The notes under the pieces: generated by a model | What the model was told of the DNA's origin: nothing | Seen by the model: the letters and a program-made list of their open reading frames with translations, nothing else | Database searches by the model: none | Assembly: GCF_900119845.1 (NCBI RefSeq) | Contig: NZ_FPKU01000002.1 | Location: 839,381-903,380, forward strand | Direction: 5' to 3' | Source: Devosia enhydra | Lineage (GTDB): Bacteria; Pseudomonadota; Alphaproteobacteria; Rhizobiales; Devosiaceae | Length of the DNA: 64,000 bases | Program-made: the position numbers and the translations under genes | In this document: in pieces, positions 16,762-25,114 of the stretch | How positions within the stretch are numbered: the first letter of the stretch is position 1 | Layout of the letters: each line of letters opens with the position of its first letter

Positions 16762-17724
16762 TTACTGGATCAGGCCCATCTCGCGATAATAGCGCTCGGC
16801 GCCCGGATGAAGGGGAATGCTGAGGCCTTCAAGCGCGGTGGCCGGATCGATGGCATTGGCCGCCGAATGAGCCGAACGCAGGCGGTCGAGATTGTCGAAC
16901 AAGAGCTTGGTCATCTGGTAGGCGAGATCGTCGCTCACCCCCGAATGGGTGACGAGGATGTTGCCGATGGCTGCGGTTGCGACATCCGCGTCCTGCCCGT
17001 CATAGGTACCGGCGGGGATGACCGAGGGCACGTAGGGCGCGCCGATGCTCTCGACGACTTCGGCAGGAATGGCCACGACATTGATGTCCATGGTTGCCGA
17101 GAGGTCCTTTATGAAGGCAACGCCGAGGCCGGCCGACTGCAGGGTGGAATCGAGCTGGCGGTTCTTGATGAGCTCGCCCGATTCGGCGAAGGGCAGGTAT
17201 TCGACCTTGCCCATGTCCTCATATTTCATGCCGGCCGCCGCGAAGATGGCGCGGGCGTTGAGTTCGGTGCCCGAGGCGGGGGCGCCTACCGAGATCGAGC
17301 GGCCCTTGAGCTGCTCGAGGGTGGTGATGCCGCTTTCTGCGCTGGCGACGATCTGCACGTAATTGGGGTAAATCGCTGCGATTGCACGCAGATCGGTGAG
17401 GGGAGCCGGGAAGCCCGCCTCCGTCACGCCTTCCCAGCCGGCCTTGACCGAATCGCCCAGCGAGAAGGCCAGTTCGCCCTTGCGCTGCTGGAGAAGGTTG
17501 AGGTTTTCGACCGAGGCCTTGGTCGCCTGCACCTGGGTGCGGCTGCCTTCGATGCCCTCGGCGTAGATTTCCGACAGGGCGACGCCGAGCGGGTAATAGA
17601 CGCCCGAGGTGCCGCCGGTCAGGACGTTGATGAACTGCTGGGCCTGCGCGGCGACGGTGCCGCCGGTCAGGAGCAGGGCGCCGGCGAACAGGCCTGCGAC
17701 GCGGCGGGTCGAGATAAACGTCAT
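16762..17724 (-). CDS. TAXI-family TRAP substrate-binding protein
   Basis: A 320-residue periplasmic protein with signal peptide RRVAGLFAGALLLTGGTVAAQAQQ. The TAXI family opening FINVLTGGTSGVYYPLG is followed by the conserved ATKASVENLNLLQQRKGELAF. The ATG at 17724 is fixed by GGGAGG ~7 nt upstream; an open frame extends further but has no signal peptide and crosses the sigma-54 promoter. It is the first gene of the TRAP operon, directly downstream of a DctD-like activator gene and of a sigma-54 promoter with upstream repeats. Confidence 0.92.
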   Translation of the reverse strand: MTFISTRRVAGLFAGALLLTGGTVAAQAQQFINVLTGGTSGVYYPLGVALSEIYAEGIEGSRTQVQATKASVENLNLLQQRKGELAFSLGDSVKAGWEGVTEAGFPAPLTDLRAIAAIYPNYVQIVASAESGITTLEQLKGRSISVGAPASGTELNARAIFAAAGMKYEDMGKVEYLPFAESGELIKNRQLDSTLQSAGLGVAFIKDLSATMDINVVAIPAEVVESIGAPYVPSVIPAGTYDGQDADVATAAIGNILVTHSGVSDDLAYQMTKLLFDNLDRLRSAHSAANAIDPATALEGLSIPLHPGAERYYREMGLIQ

Positions 17725-17795
17725 GATGGTCCTCCCAATGTTCTTTCGACTGTCCCCGCCTCCTCGCGACGGACTGCCGATTGCGCACGATAGGG

Positions 17796-17811
17796 AGCAA
17801 GGCACGTGCCA
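17796..17811 (-). promoter_or_regulatory. Sigma-54 (-24/-12) promoter of the TAXI TRAP operon
   Basis: On the minus strand the sequence reads TGGCACG-TGCC-TTGCT, an essentially perfect match to the sigma-54 consensus TGGCACG-N4-TTGC(A/T), with the invariant GG (17810-17809) and GC (17798-17797) separated by exactly 10 nt. It lies ~70 bp upstream of the TAXI start codon. The upstream neighbour encodes an activator with a GAFTGA sigma-54 contact loop. Confidence 0.88.
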
Positions 17812-17863
17812 GCCCGGCGGCCATTGAAATTGCTTGATCTTTTCGCCTGACGGCTGGAAATGC

Positions 17864-17909
17864 GGCAAGTTTCCGCCCGGGAAGGCCGCGGTGCTGGCAA
17901 ATTTCCGCC
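17864..17909 (-). promoter_or_regulatory. Tandem upstream activator-like sequences
   Basis: GGCAAGTTTCCGCC (17864-17877) and GGCAAATTTCCGCC (17896-17909) match at 13 of 14 positions and are spaced 32 bp apart, about three helical turns. Each holds a near-palindromic core GGcAA-n-TTtCC. They lie roughly 65-110 bp upstream of the -12 element, where dimers of DctD/NtrC-type activators bind. The likely binding protein is the regulator encoded immediately upstream. Confidence 0.7.
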
Positions 17910-17924
17910 AGAGCCGGGCGGGGC

Positions 17925-19259
17925 TCATCCGGGGACGCGCAGGCCGTAGCGGGCGATTTTTTCGTTGAGGGTGCGGCGCGGCAGGCCGAGGCGTTCGGCG
18001 GCTTCGGCGGTCGAGCCTTTGGCTTCGCGGAGCGCCGCCTCGATGGCGGCAGCCTCGAAGCGTGCGACCCGATCGGCGAGCGGCGGCAGGGCCTTGCCCG
18101 CCTTGTCCCCGGGACGCCCGAAGCCGAGTATCGTGCGTTCGGCCAGGGCCTTGAGCTCGCGAACATTGCCGGGCCAGCTTTGTGCGTGAAGGTCTGCGGG
18201 CGGCACGAGCGGGGCGCCGTCACCGAGCCCGAAGCGCCGGGCGGCGGCGGCGGCAAAGAGCGAGAAGAGGAGGGGGATATCCTCGCGGCGGTCCCTCAGG
18301 GGCGGTATGGCGAGGTCGACGGTGGCGAGGCGGAAATAGAGGTCGGGACGGAAGCGGCCGGCTTCGCTTTCGGCCTTGAGGTCGACCTTGCTGGCGGCGA
18401 TGACGCGGACATCGATGGGTCGGGCGGCGTTCGAGCCCAGAGGTTCGACAACTCGTTCCTGCAATATTCTCAAGACCTTGGCCTGAAGGGCAAGAGGCAT
18501 CGACTCGATTTCGTCGAGAAAGACGGTACCACCCGAGGCGTATTCGAACTTGCCGATCCGCTCGCCGGCGGCGCCGGTGAAGGCGCCCTTGACGTGGCCG
18601 AACATTTCGCTTTCGAAGATCGCTTCGGGGATGGCGGCGCAGTTTATGGCGACGAAGGGGCGGGCGGCGCGGCGGCTGAAATCGTGCAGGGCGCGGGCGA
18701 GGACCTCCTTGCCGGTGCCGGTTTCTCCGGTAACCAGTACATCGACATCGATATTTGCCAGCTGGAGGACGGCGCGGCGGAGGGCAGTCATGGCCGGAGA
18801 GAGGCCGACGAGCCGGCTCTCGAGAGCGTCGTCGCCGGCGCGCTGGCGCAGGCGGAAAAGCTCGCGACCCACGTTTCTGCGCTCTGCAGCCCTGTCAAGA
18901 ACCGCGACAAGCAGGTCCGCGTCATATGGTTTTTCGATGAAATCATGCGCGCCTTCACGCATCGCCGCGACCGCGAGGGACACATCGCCATGGCCGGTGA
19001 GGAGAACCACCGGGAGGTCGGGCGCAATGCGGCGAAAATGCGTCAGCACACCCATGCCGTCGATATCGGGCATGCGCAGGTCGGTGACGAGACAGTCGAC
19101 GGTATCGGGATCGGTCTCGGCGATGGCCCGGCGAGCCGAAGTGAAGCTCCTCACCGAAAATCCGGAGACGCCGAGCCAGGCCTCGGCGGCGGTGCAGAGA
19201 TCGGCTTCGTCGTCGATGAAGACGATGGCGCCGCGCGAATTGCTTTCGGGCGAAGTCAT
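17925..19259 (-). CDS. Sigma-54-dependent response regulator (DctD-like)
   Basis: A 444-residue activator with three modules. A receiver domain (~10-122) carries phospho-acceptor Asp60 in CLVTDLRMPD and Lys110. A central AAA+ domain carries Walker A GETGTGKE (178-185) and the sigma-54 contact loop GAFTGA (225-230). A C-terminal Fis-type helix-turn-helix ends in STAEAAERLGLPRRTLNEKIARYGL. The start is the ATG overlapping the kinase stop (ATGA at 19256-19259). It should activate the sigma-54 promoter at 17796-17811 upon phosphorylation by the kinase encoded just upstream. DctD controls dicarboxylate uptake in rhizobia; here the target appears to be a TAXI TRAP operon. Confidence 0.93.
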   Translation of the reverse strand: MTSPESNSRGAIVFIDDEADLCTAAEAWLGVSGFSVRSFTSARRAIAETDPDTVDCLVTDLRMPDIDGMGVLTHFRRIAPDLPVVLLTGHGDVSLAVAAMREGAHDFIEKPYDADLLVAVLDRAAERRNVGRELFRLRQRAGDDALESRLVGLSPAMTALRRAVLQLANIDVDVLVTGETGTGKEVLARALHDFSRRAARPFVAINCAAIPEAIFESEMFGHVKGAFTGAAGERIGKFEYASGGTVFLDEIESMPLALQAKVLRILQERVVEPLGSNAARPIDVRVIAASKVDLKAESEAGRFRPDLYFRLATVDLAIPPLRDRREDIPLLFSLFAAAAARRFGLGDGAPLVPPADLHAQSWPGNVRELKALAERTILGFGRPGDKAGKALPPLADRVARFEAAAIEAALREAKGSTAEAAERLGLPRRTLNEKIARYGLRVPG

Positions 19260-21121
19260 GCCGGCTCCTCGGCGCGGACGGGGCGGGCGGGAACGGGGGC
19301 GAGGGGAAGCCGGACGGTGGCGCGCGTGCCGCCGCCCGGACCCGGATCGAGGCTGAGCGATCCGCCGAACTCCTCGAGCAGCGAGCGCGAGATGGAGAGC
19401 CCGAGCCCGAGGCTCTCGCCGGTCGTCTTGGTGGTGAAGAAGGGCTCGAAGAGACGATCGCGCACCGCATCGGGAATGCCGGGGCCCGGATCGGCGATGG
19501 TGACGCACAGGCCCTCCGGGTCGGCTTCAGCGGTGATGCGGATGCCCGTCTCGCCAGCGGCGCGGGTGGCGTCGATGGCGTTGAGGAGGAGATTGATGAA
19601 CACCTGCTCGAGCCGCAGGGCGTTGCCGCGGACGCGAGGCAGGGGCTCGGGGATGGCAAGGGCGATGTCGATGCCGGTATCGCGCGCCTGCGGTGCGACG
19701 ATCTCGATGGCCGCTTCCAGCACACCGGCAATGCCGACGGCTTCGGGCGGGCCGGGATCGCGGCGGGAGGAGAAGCTGCGCAGATGCTTGACGGTGCGCT
19801 GCATGCGCCTGAGCAGGGCGCGGGCATTGCCCAGATTGTGCCTGACATCGTGGGTGGCCTGCCGCTCGGCGTGACGGTCGGCGGCGGCAAGGGTGGTGTC
19901 GAGGGCCGAGAGCGGCTGGCTGACCTCGTGGACGATGGCAGCCGACATGCGGCCCAGCGCGGCAAGCTTGGCGGTGTGGATGAGGTTTTCCTGGGTCGAG
20001 CGCAGTTCGGCTTCGGCGCGGCGGCGCTCCTCGACCTCATGGGCGAGTTCGCTCGTGCGTTCGGCAACCCGTTTTTCGAGCAGCGCGGTCTGATCGAGCT
20101 TGAGGCGGACGATCTGCCGGCGCTGCCGGGCGAGCAGCAGCGCGCCGACGCCCAGAAGCGTCGCCAATGCGCCCAGAACGCCAATGAGAGTGGCTTCGCG
20201 CTCGGCCGGCTCGAGGGGCAGGGCCGAGATCAGCCGCCAGCCATCGGGATCGATCGGCCGCGAGCCCAGGAGATAGGTCTCTTCGCCCAGCTCGATGACG
20301 AGGCTGCCATGGCGGGCGCCGGTCGCCTCGGCCAGTGGCAGGTTGGCGGCGATATCGACGCCATCATAACGGCGCTCGGTGCGGATGGGGCCGAGTGCGG
20401 TATCGGGCAGCGGCTGGAGCGGCCGGTAGATCCAGGAGGGATCGCCCGAAAGGAACACCACCCCGTCATGATCGGCAATCGCGCTGCGCTCGCCGGCGGC
20501 GGCCCAGTTGGCGGCAAGGGGCGCCATGTCGACCTTGGCGACGACGACCCCGATGGGCCCCGAGGCACCATCGACGCGGATGGCAAGGAAATAGCCGGGC
20601 TTTCCGGTGGTGACGCCCACAGCATAGAACCGGCCGCTACCGGTGGCGATGGCATCGGTGAAATAGGGGCGGAAGCCGTAATTGTGGCCCACGAAGCTGC
20701 CCGGCTCGTTCCAGTTGCTGGCCGCAAGCGTCTCTCCGCCAAGATCGAGGACATAGAGCTCGTCGGCTCCAGACATGGCGCGCACGGACTGAAGATAGGC
20801 GTTGGCCGAAGCGATGGCGGGGTCACTGCCGGTGGCGGCCAGAAGGGTCGTGACCCGGTTGTCCTTGCCGATGACGCCGGGCAGGTAGCCAAAGCGCGCG
20901 ATCTCGCTTTCGACGGTACGCAGATTGAGCGTCAGCCGGTCCTCGACCTGGCGGCCGACCTCGTTGAGGCGCGCCGAAAAGGCCAGCTGCCAGCTGCCCA
21001 GCGCCGCCATGACGACGAGGGCGAAGATGACAAGGCTCGCCAGCCCGTGGCGGCGCTCTATGGCTCGGGGCAGCAACGCAGATCCTCCGCGGGGCCGGCC
21101 GGTTCGTCCGGCCATGCCCAT
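19256..21121 (-). CDS. DctB-like sensor histidine kinase
   Basis: A ~621-residue membrane kinase. The first membrane segment is at ~27-49 (LASLVIFALVVMAALGSWQLAF). A periplasmic Cache-type sensor follows (contains NYGFRPYFTDAIATGSGRFYAVGVTTGKPGYFLAIRV-like features seen in DctB), then a second membrane segment near VLGALATLLGVGALLLA and a coiled-coil linker. The H-box VHEVSQPLSALDTTLAA has phospho-acceptor His398, and the ATPase domain shows DPGPGIP and GLGLSIS. DctB kinases sense organic acids outside the cell. The ATG at 21121 lacks a strong ribosome site; 21115 is an alternative. It is co-transcribed with the regulator. Confidence 0.9.
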   Translation of the reverse strand: MGMAGRTGRPRGGSALLPRAIERRHGLASLVIFALVVMAALGSWQLAFSARLNEVGRQVEDRLTLNLRTVESEIARFGYLPGVIGKDNRVTTLLAATGSDPAIASANAYLQSVRAMSGADELYVLDLGGETLAASNWNEPGSFVGHNYGFRPYFTDAIATGSGRFYAVGVTTGKPGYFLAIRVDGASGPIGVVVAKVDMAPLAANWAAAGERSAIADHDGVVFLSGDPSWIYRPLQPLPDTALGPIRTERRYDGVDIAANLPLAEATGARHGSLVIELGEETYLLGSRPIDPDGWRLISALPLEPAEREATLIGVLGALATLLGVGALLLARQRRQIVRLKLDQTALLEKRVAERTSELAHEVEERRRAEAELRSTQENLIHTAKLAALGRMSAAIVHEVSQPLSALDTTLAAADRHAERQATHDVRHNLGNARALLRRMQRTVKHLRSFSSRRDPGPPEAVGIAGVLEAAIEIVAPQARDTGIDIALAIPEPLPRVRGNALRLEQVFINLLLNAIDATRAAGETGIRITAEADPEGLCVTIADPGPGIPDAVRDRLFEPFFTTKTTGESLGLGLSISRSLLEEFGGSLSLDPGPGGGTRATVRLPLAPVPARPVRAEEPA

Positions 21122-21210
21122 GCGGGGCGAGTTGAGCCCAGTTGGCTCGAAGTTACAATGGTGGAGGCAGGAGAGGCTGCGGCAGGAGCCCGCCGCAGCC
21201 AAGCCGGAGG

Positions 21211-22782
21211 TCAGTTCTTGACGCTGATATAGCCGGGGCCGAGCAGCATGGCGTTGCCGTTGACCGAGGTCCACTCATAGTCGTTCGAGACGACCCAGTT
21301 GACGATCGAGCGCCACAGCATGAGGGCCGGCTGCTCGCGCTCCCAGATGGCGACCATCTCGCGGAAGAGCGCGACCTTCTTGGCGACGTCGGGCTCGGCC
21401 AGATACTGCTCGCCCAGCGCGACGAACTCGGCCGGCGGGGCCCAGCTCCGATCGTCGGCGCGCGTGGCGCGGGCCGAATCCGGGCCCCAGAAGCCCCAGA
21501 TCGAGCGGGTCGGGGTGCCATCGAAGGTGGTCGACATCGACATGTTCAGGAGGCCGAAGGGGTGCTTGAGCGCCAAGGGCCAGCTGTCGACGATGTTGAG
21601 GCGGATATTGATGCCCAGATTGCGCCACTGCTCGGCGAGGAATTCCACCGCCAGGTCGAAATTGGGATAGGCGCCGCGCACGACGTTCACCACCACCTCT
21701 TCGCCATTATAGCTCGACTTTTCGAGCCAGGCCTTGGCGGCCTCGGGGTCGTAGCCGATGAGCGGCTTGACCTCGGGGTCGTAGAAGGCCGGCGAGTCGG
21801 GGAAGTTGAACGGAGCCGGGGCGAAGGTCGCATCGCCCCACAGGGCCTCGACCAGCGCATCGCGGTCGATCGCGGCGCTCATGGCGTAGCGCAGGTTGAC
21901 GTCGGACACCGGGTTCGGCCCGAATTCGGGCAGATCGAGGGTGTTGTAGGCGAACATGATGTAGTTGTCGCCCGGCCGGCTCACATAGGTGATCTCGGGA
22001 TAGGTCTCGACGGTCTCGACCTCGTCGATGGGGACGTTGACCATGATGTCGAACTCGCCCGCCACCATGCCGGCGAGACGGGCCGAGAATTCCGGCACGA
22101 TGCGGAATTCGATGGTCTTGAGCGGCGGGGTGCCGCCCCAATAATCCTCGAAGGCCTCGAGCTTGACGTGGCTCGCCTGGTCGAACTCGACCACTTTGTA
22201 GGGGCCGGTGCCGATGGGCTTCTGCCCGAAGGCCTCGACGCCGACTTCGAGGTAATGGGCCTTGGGCACGACGAAGCCCAGCGGGGTCACGAAGCGGTAG
22301 GGCAGGTTGGGATCGGGAATGTCGGTCTTGACCTCGACGGTCGTGGCATCGATGGCCTCGACCGAGGCAAAGGAGGTGGTGTAGCGCGTGCCGGCAGGCA
22401 CCAGCGCGTTGTCGCCCCAGATGCGCTCGGCCGACAGGGTGAAGGCCACGTCTTCGGCGGTCATCGTCTCGCCATTGTGGAACTTCACGCCCTCGCGGAT
22501 GGTGAAGCGCCAGGTCAGGTCATCGACCTGCTCCCAGGCGGTGGCAAGCGAGGGGCGCAGTTCGCCGCCCTCGGGGTCCTCGGTCCAGTTGCGGGTGACC
22601 AGCGGATCGTAGATCGAATCCATGATGCGCTGGGCATTGGTGGAATTGCCATCGATGGGCTCGATGCTGCGATAGAGCCCGTTCACGGCGACGACGAAAT
22701 CCGGGCGGCTGTCCTGAGCCAGTGCCGGACCGGCCAGAAGGCCGATGGCGGCGGCCGCAACCGCGGCCCTGAGCAGTTTCAT
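21211..22782 (-). CDS. Peptide/opine-class ABC substrate-binding protein (family 5)
   Basis: A 523-residue periplasmic protein of the DppA/OppA family, with signal peptide LLRAAVAAAAIGLLAGPALAQ. Family 5 hallmarks are AWEQVDDLTWRFTIREGVKFHNGETMTAEDVAFTL, the block IGTGPYKVVEFDQASHVKLEAF and NLRYAMSAAIDRDALV. The ATG is preceded by GAGAGGA. It lies 340 bp downstream of the DppC-like permease gene on the same strand, separated by hairpins and a dispersed repeat, so it may have its own promoter or be partly uncoupled. Ligands of this family include peptides, opines, nickel chelates and glycosides. Confidence 0.9.
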   Translation of the reverse strand: MKLLRAAVAAAAIGLLAGPALAQDSRPDFVVAVNGLYRSIEPIDGNSTNAQRIMDSIYDPLVTRNWTEDPEGGELRPSLATAWEQVDDLTWRFTIREGVKFHNGETMTAEDVAFTLSAERIWGDNALVPAGTRYTTSFASVEAIDATTVEVKTDIPDPNLPYRFVTPLGFVVPKAHYLEVGVEAFGQKPIGTGPYKVVEFDQASHVKLEAFEDYWGGTPPLKTIEFRIVPEFSARLAGMVAGEFDIMVNVPIDEVETVETYPEITYVSRPGDNYIMFAYNTLDLPEFGPNPVSDVNLRYAMSAAIDRDALVEALWGDATFAPAPFNFPDSPAFYDPEVKPLIGYDPEAAKAWLEKSSYNGEEVVVNVVRGAYPNFDLAVEFLAEQWRNLGINIRLNIVDSWPLALKHPFGLLNMSMSTTFDGTPTRSIWGFWGPDSARATRADDRSWAPPAEFVALGEQYLAEPDVAKKVALFREMVAIWEREQPALMLWRSIVNWVVSNDYEWTSVNGNAMLLGPGYISVKN

Positions 22783-22928
22783 CTTAATAGTCCTCTCGTT
22801 TCCGGGGCGCCGTGGCTCGAAAGAGTGGTGCGCCGCGCGGCTTGCTGTGACCTAGGGGCAGCAAGGGTCCTCCCTCCCCCAAGGCACGTTCGATGCGGTC
22901 AAGGCCTTGCGCCCAACCGCGCCTCTTC

Positions 22929-22963
22929 AGCTTTTCACCGTTTCGTTGAACCGGTGAAAAGCT
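22929..22963. repeat. Perfect 12-bp stem-loop in the permease/binding-protein gap
   Basis: AGCTTTTCACCG (22929-22940) and CGGTGAAAAGCT (22952-22963) form a perfect 12-bp stem with an 11-nt loop. No U-tract follows on either strand, so it is not a classical terminator. It lies just upstream of the RIME-like repeat. The surrounding gap 22783-23122 (340 bp) carries no gene I can support. Confidence 0.6.
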
Positions 22964-22980
22964 CTCAGTCTTCGTTTTGT

Positions 22981-23027
22981 CGCGCTTCCGAACGGCGAAC
23001 CGGTATCCAGTTCGCCTGGAAGCGCTT
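22981..23027 (+). repeat. RIME-like dispersed palindromic repeat, copy A
   Basis: This 47-bp unit begins CGCGCTTCCGAACGG and ends TTCGCCTGGAAGCGCTT. It matches a second copy at 28531-28577 in about 37 of 47 positions, including exact blocks TTCCG, ACGG, CGGT, TCCA, TTCGCCTG and CGCTT. Its ends GCGCTTCC/GGAAGCGC form an 8-bp inverted repeat. The pattern resembles the intergenic mosaic elements scattered through rhizobial genomes. It is non-coding and sits between operon segments. Confidence 0.65.
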
Positions 23028-23122
23028 GTGCACCGAGGGTGGTGATAGCAGCCGCGCCTCCGGTGCGAAAAGGCATGGCCGTTCGACTTGCCGCCGGGGC
23101 GGCGAATTCCATGCTCCCGAAG

Positions 23123-23953
23123 TCAGCCCCGGCGCATCGTGGGGTCGAGCCGGTCGCGCAGGGCATCGCCCAAGAGGCTGACCGAAAGCGTGGTGACAAA
23201 GATCAGCGTGCCCGGCACCACCGCCAGCCACCAGGCGCGCCCCAGGCTGTCGCGGCCCTCGCCCAGAAGCTGGCCGAGGCTGGTGAAGGGCGGCTGGATG
23301 CCGAGCCCCAGAAAGCTCAGCCCGCTTTCGAGCAGGATGGTCTGGGGGAAATTGAGGGTGGCCTGCACGATCACGACGTTGAAGACGGTGGGCAGGATGT
23401 GGCGGCGATCGATGGTCATGGCGCCCACCCCGATGCTGCGCGCCGCCTCGACGAAGGGCAGGGTATGGGCCGACATGGCCGAGCCGCGCACCAGCCGGGC
23501 GTAATTCTCCCAGCCGTAAAGCCCGAGGATCACCACGAAGAGGGTGAGCGAATTGCCGAAGATCGCGAGGGTCGCGAGCGCGATGATCATGAAGGGCACC
23601 GCCGCCTGCAGGTCGATGCCGGCAACGATGAGGGCGCCGATGAGATTGTTGCTGCGCGCCGCGATCAGCCCCAGCACGGTGCCCAGCACCGCCCCGATCA
23701 GCGTGCCGACGAGCGCGAGCCCGATGCTGATGCGGGTGCCGAAGACCAGCCGGGCGAGCAGGTCTCGCCCCAGCCCGTCGGTGCCCAGCGGATAGGCCCA
23801 GCTGCCCCCGGCAAAGACCGGCGGCTTGTTGCGGTTGAGGAGGCTCGATGTGCCGTAATCATGCGGGGTGAGAAAATCCCCGAAGATCGCGAAGGCGATG
23901 ACGAGTCCCAGCAGAAAGGCGGGGATGACGAAGCCGAGGCGCCAGCGAGCCAT
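23123..23953 (-). CDS. Peptide/opine-class ABC permease (DppC-like)
   Basis: A 276-residue permease. The first membrane segment is LGFVIPAFLLGLVIAFAIFGDFL, then the periplasmic loop with PLGTDGLGRDLLARLVFGTRIS, the DppC signature. The EAA-like loop is FVEAARSIGVGAMTIDRRHILP. The C-terminus has LSVSLLGDALRDRLDP, conserved in DppC. Its start overlaps the stop of the DppB-like gene by one base (TGATG). It pairs with 23953-24891. Confidence 0.92.
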   Translation of the reverse strand: MARWRLGFVIPAFLLGLVIAFAIFGDFLTPHDYGTSSLLNRNKPPVFAGGSWAYPLGTDGLGRDLLARLVFGTRISIGLALVGTLIGAVLGTVLGLIAARSNNLIGALIVAGIDLQAAVPFMIIALATLAIFGNSLTLFVVILGLYGWENYARLVRGSAMSAHTLPFVEAARSIGVGAMTIDRRHILPTVFNVVIVQATLNFPQTILLESGLSFLGLGIQPPFTSLGQLLGEGRDSLGRAWWLAVVPGTLIFVTTLSVSLLGDALRDRLDPTMRRG

Positions 23954-24891
23954 CAGCCGGCTCCCGAGCGGCGGCGCGTGCCGATGCGCGGATCGAGCCA
24001 GCCATAGAGCAGGTCCACCATCATGTTGGAAATCGCCATGGTGAGGGCGGCGAGGATGACGATGAGCTGCACCACCGCCAAATCGCGCTCGGTGACCGAG
24101 GTGACGAGCAGCCGGCCGATGCCGGGCCAGGCGAACACCGTCTCGGTCACCACCGCGCCGGCGATGAGCGCGCCGATGCTGAAGCCGGCCAGCGTGACGA
24201 GCGGCACGAGCACGGCGCGCAGCACATGGTGCGTCATGCGGCGCAAAGGCGGCACGCCATTGGCTCGGGCGGTGCGCATGAAGGGCGAGGCGAGCACCTC
24301 GAGCACGGCCGAGCGGGTGAGGCGGGCATAGGCGCCGGCCGACGCGAGCCCCAAGGTGATGGCGGGCATGATGAGGCTCTGCGGATGCTCGAAGCCGCCC
24401 GAGGGCAAGAGCCGCCAGTTGAGCGTGAAGAGCAGGATCAGGAGGATGCCGAGGAAGAAGTTCGGCATCGCGAAGCCGAAGACCGAAAAGCTCATCACCA
24501 GCCGGTCGAAGGGGCTGTTGTGGTTGGCGGCAGCCAGCATGCCGGCCGGAACGCCCAGGACGATGGCGACCAGTGTCGCGGTGCCGGTGAGGATGAGGGT
24601 GGGCAGGATGCGGGGGGCCACCATGTCCCAGGCCGGGCCGCCGGTGCGGAACGAGATGCCGAAATCACCCGAGAGGATGCCGCGCAGATAGGCGAAATAC
24701 TGGATGATGAAGGGCTGATCGAGCCCGAAGCGCTCGCGGTAGCGATCGATGACGATCTGCGGGGCATCGGAGGGCACCATGGCGGCCACCGGATCGCCGG
24801 CGAGTCTCAGCATGATGAACACGAGCGTCGCCGCCGCCCAGACGGTCAGAACGAGGCGCAGGAGCTTGGAGAGGACGAAACTCAGCGACAC
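23953..24891 (-). CDS. Peptide/opine-class ABC permease (DppB-like)
   Basis: A 312-residue permease of standard DppB length with ~6 membrane segments. It shows DppB hallmarks: an N-terminal LLRLVLTVWAAATLVFIMLRLAGDP, the block RYRERFGLDQPFIIQYFAYLRGILSGDFGISFRTG, and ETVFAWPGIGRLLVTSVTERDLAVVQ near the C-terminus. The start is GTG without a clear ribosome site, so the true start could shift slightly. It is the first gene of the minus operon, divergent from the two ATPases of presumably the same transporter. Confidence 0.9.
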   Translation of the reverse strand: MSLSFVLSKLLRLVLTVWAAATLVFIMLRLAGDPVAAMVPSDAPQIVIDRYRERFGLDQPFIIQYFAYLRGILSGDFGISFRTGGPAWDMVAPRILPTLILTGTATLVAIVLGVPAGMLAAANHNSPFDRLVMSFSVFGFAMPNFFLGILLILLFTLNWRLLPSGGFEHPQSLIMPAITLGLASAGAYARLTRSAVLEVLASPFMRTARANGVPPLRRMTHHVLRAVLVPLVTLAGFSIGALIAGAVVTETVFAWPGIGRLLVTSVTERDLAVVQLIVILAALTMAISNMMVDLLYGWLDPRIGTRRRSGAG

Positions 24892-25114
24892 GGGCGCGGC
24901 TCATGAGGCAGTTTGGAACGAGACACCGGATTGCGGGCGCAGGCGAGGCGCACATTCCACGATTTCGTTATCATGCGCAAAGCTTTTCTCCTGGCGACGT
25001 CATTCCTGGAATAAGCAATTGGTCCAAGGCGAATTGACAAGCCGGCCCGATTGGTATTGCTGAGCCCGGTCGCGCGTCCGTCCGGACGCTTCCACGTCGT
25101 TCCGGGGTCCTGCC
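24892..25114. promoter_or_regulatory. Divergent control region of the first peptide/opine-class transporter
   Basis: This gene-free 223-bp gap separates the permease operon (minus) from the ATPase/PrpD operon (plus). On the plus strand TTGACA (25034-25039) is followed after 15 nt by TATTGC (25055-25060), a perfect -35 with a poorly spaced -10. The palindrome ATTCC-T-GGAAT (25002-25012) lies just upstream and is the best operator candidate. No regulator gene is adjacent. Confidence 0.4.

Noticed and set aside
22929-22963. Calling the 12-bp stem-loop a transcription terminator
   Set aside because: No run of T follows the stem on either strand.
18180-23181. Plus-strand frames of 564, 482 and 679 codons
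   Set aside because: They run antisense to the response regulator, kinase and peptide-binding-protein genes, whose catalytic motifs are intact.
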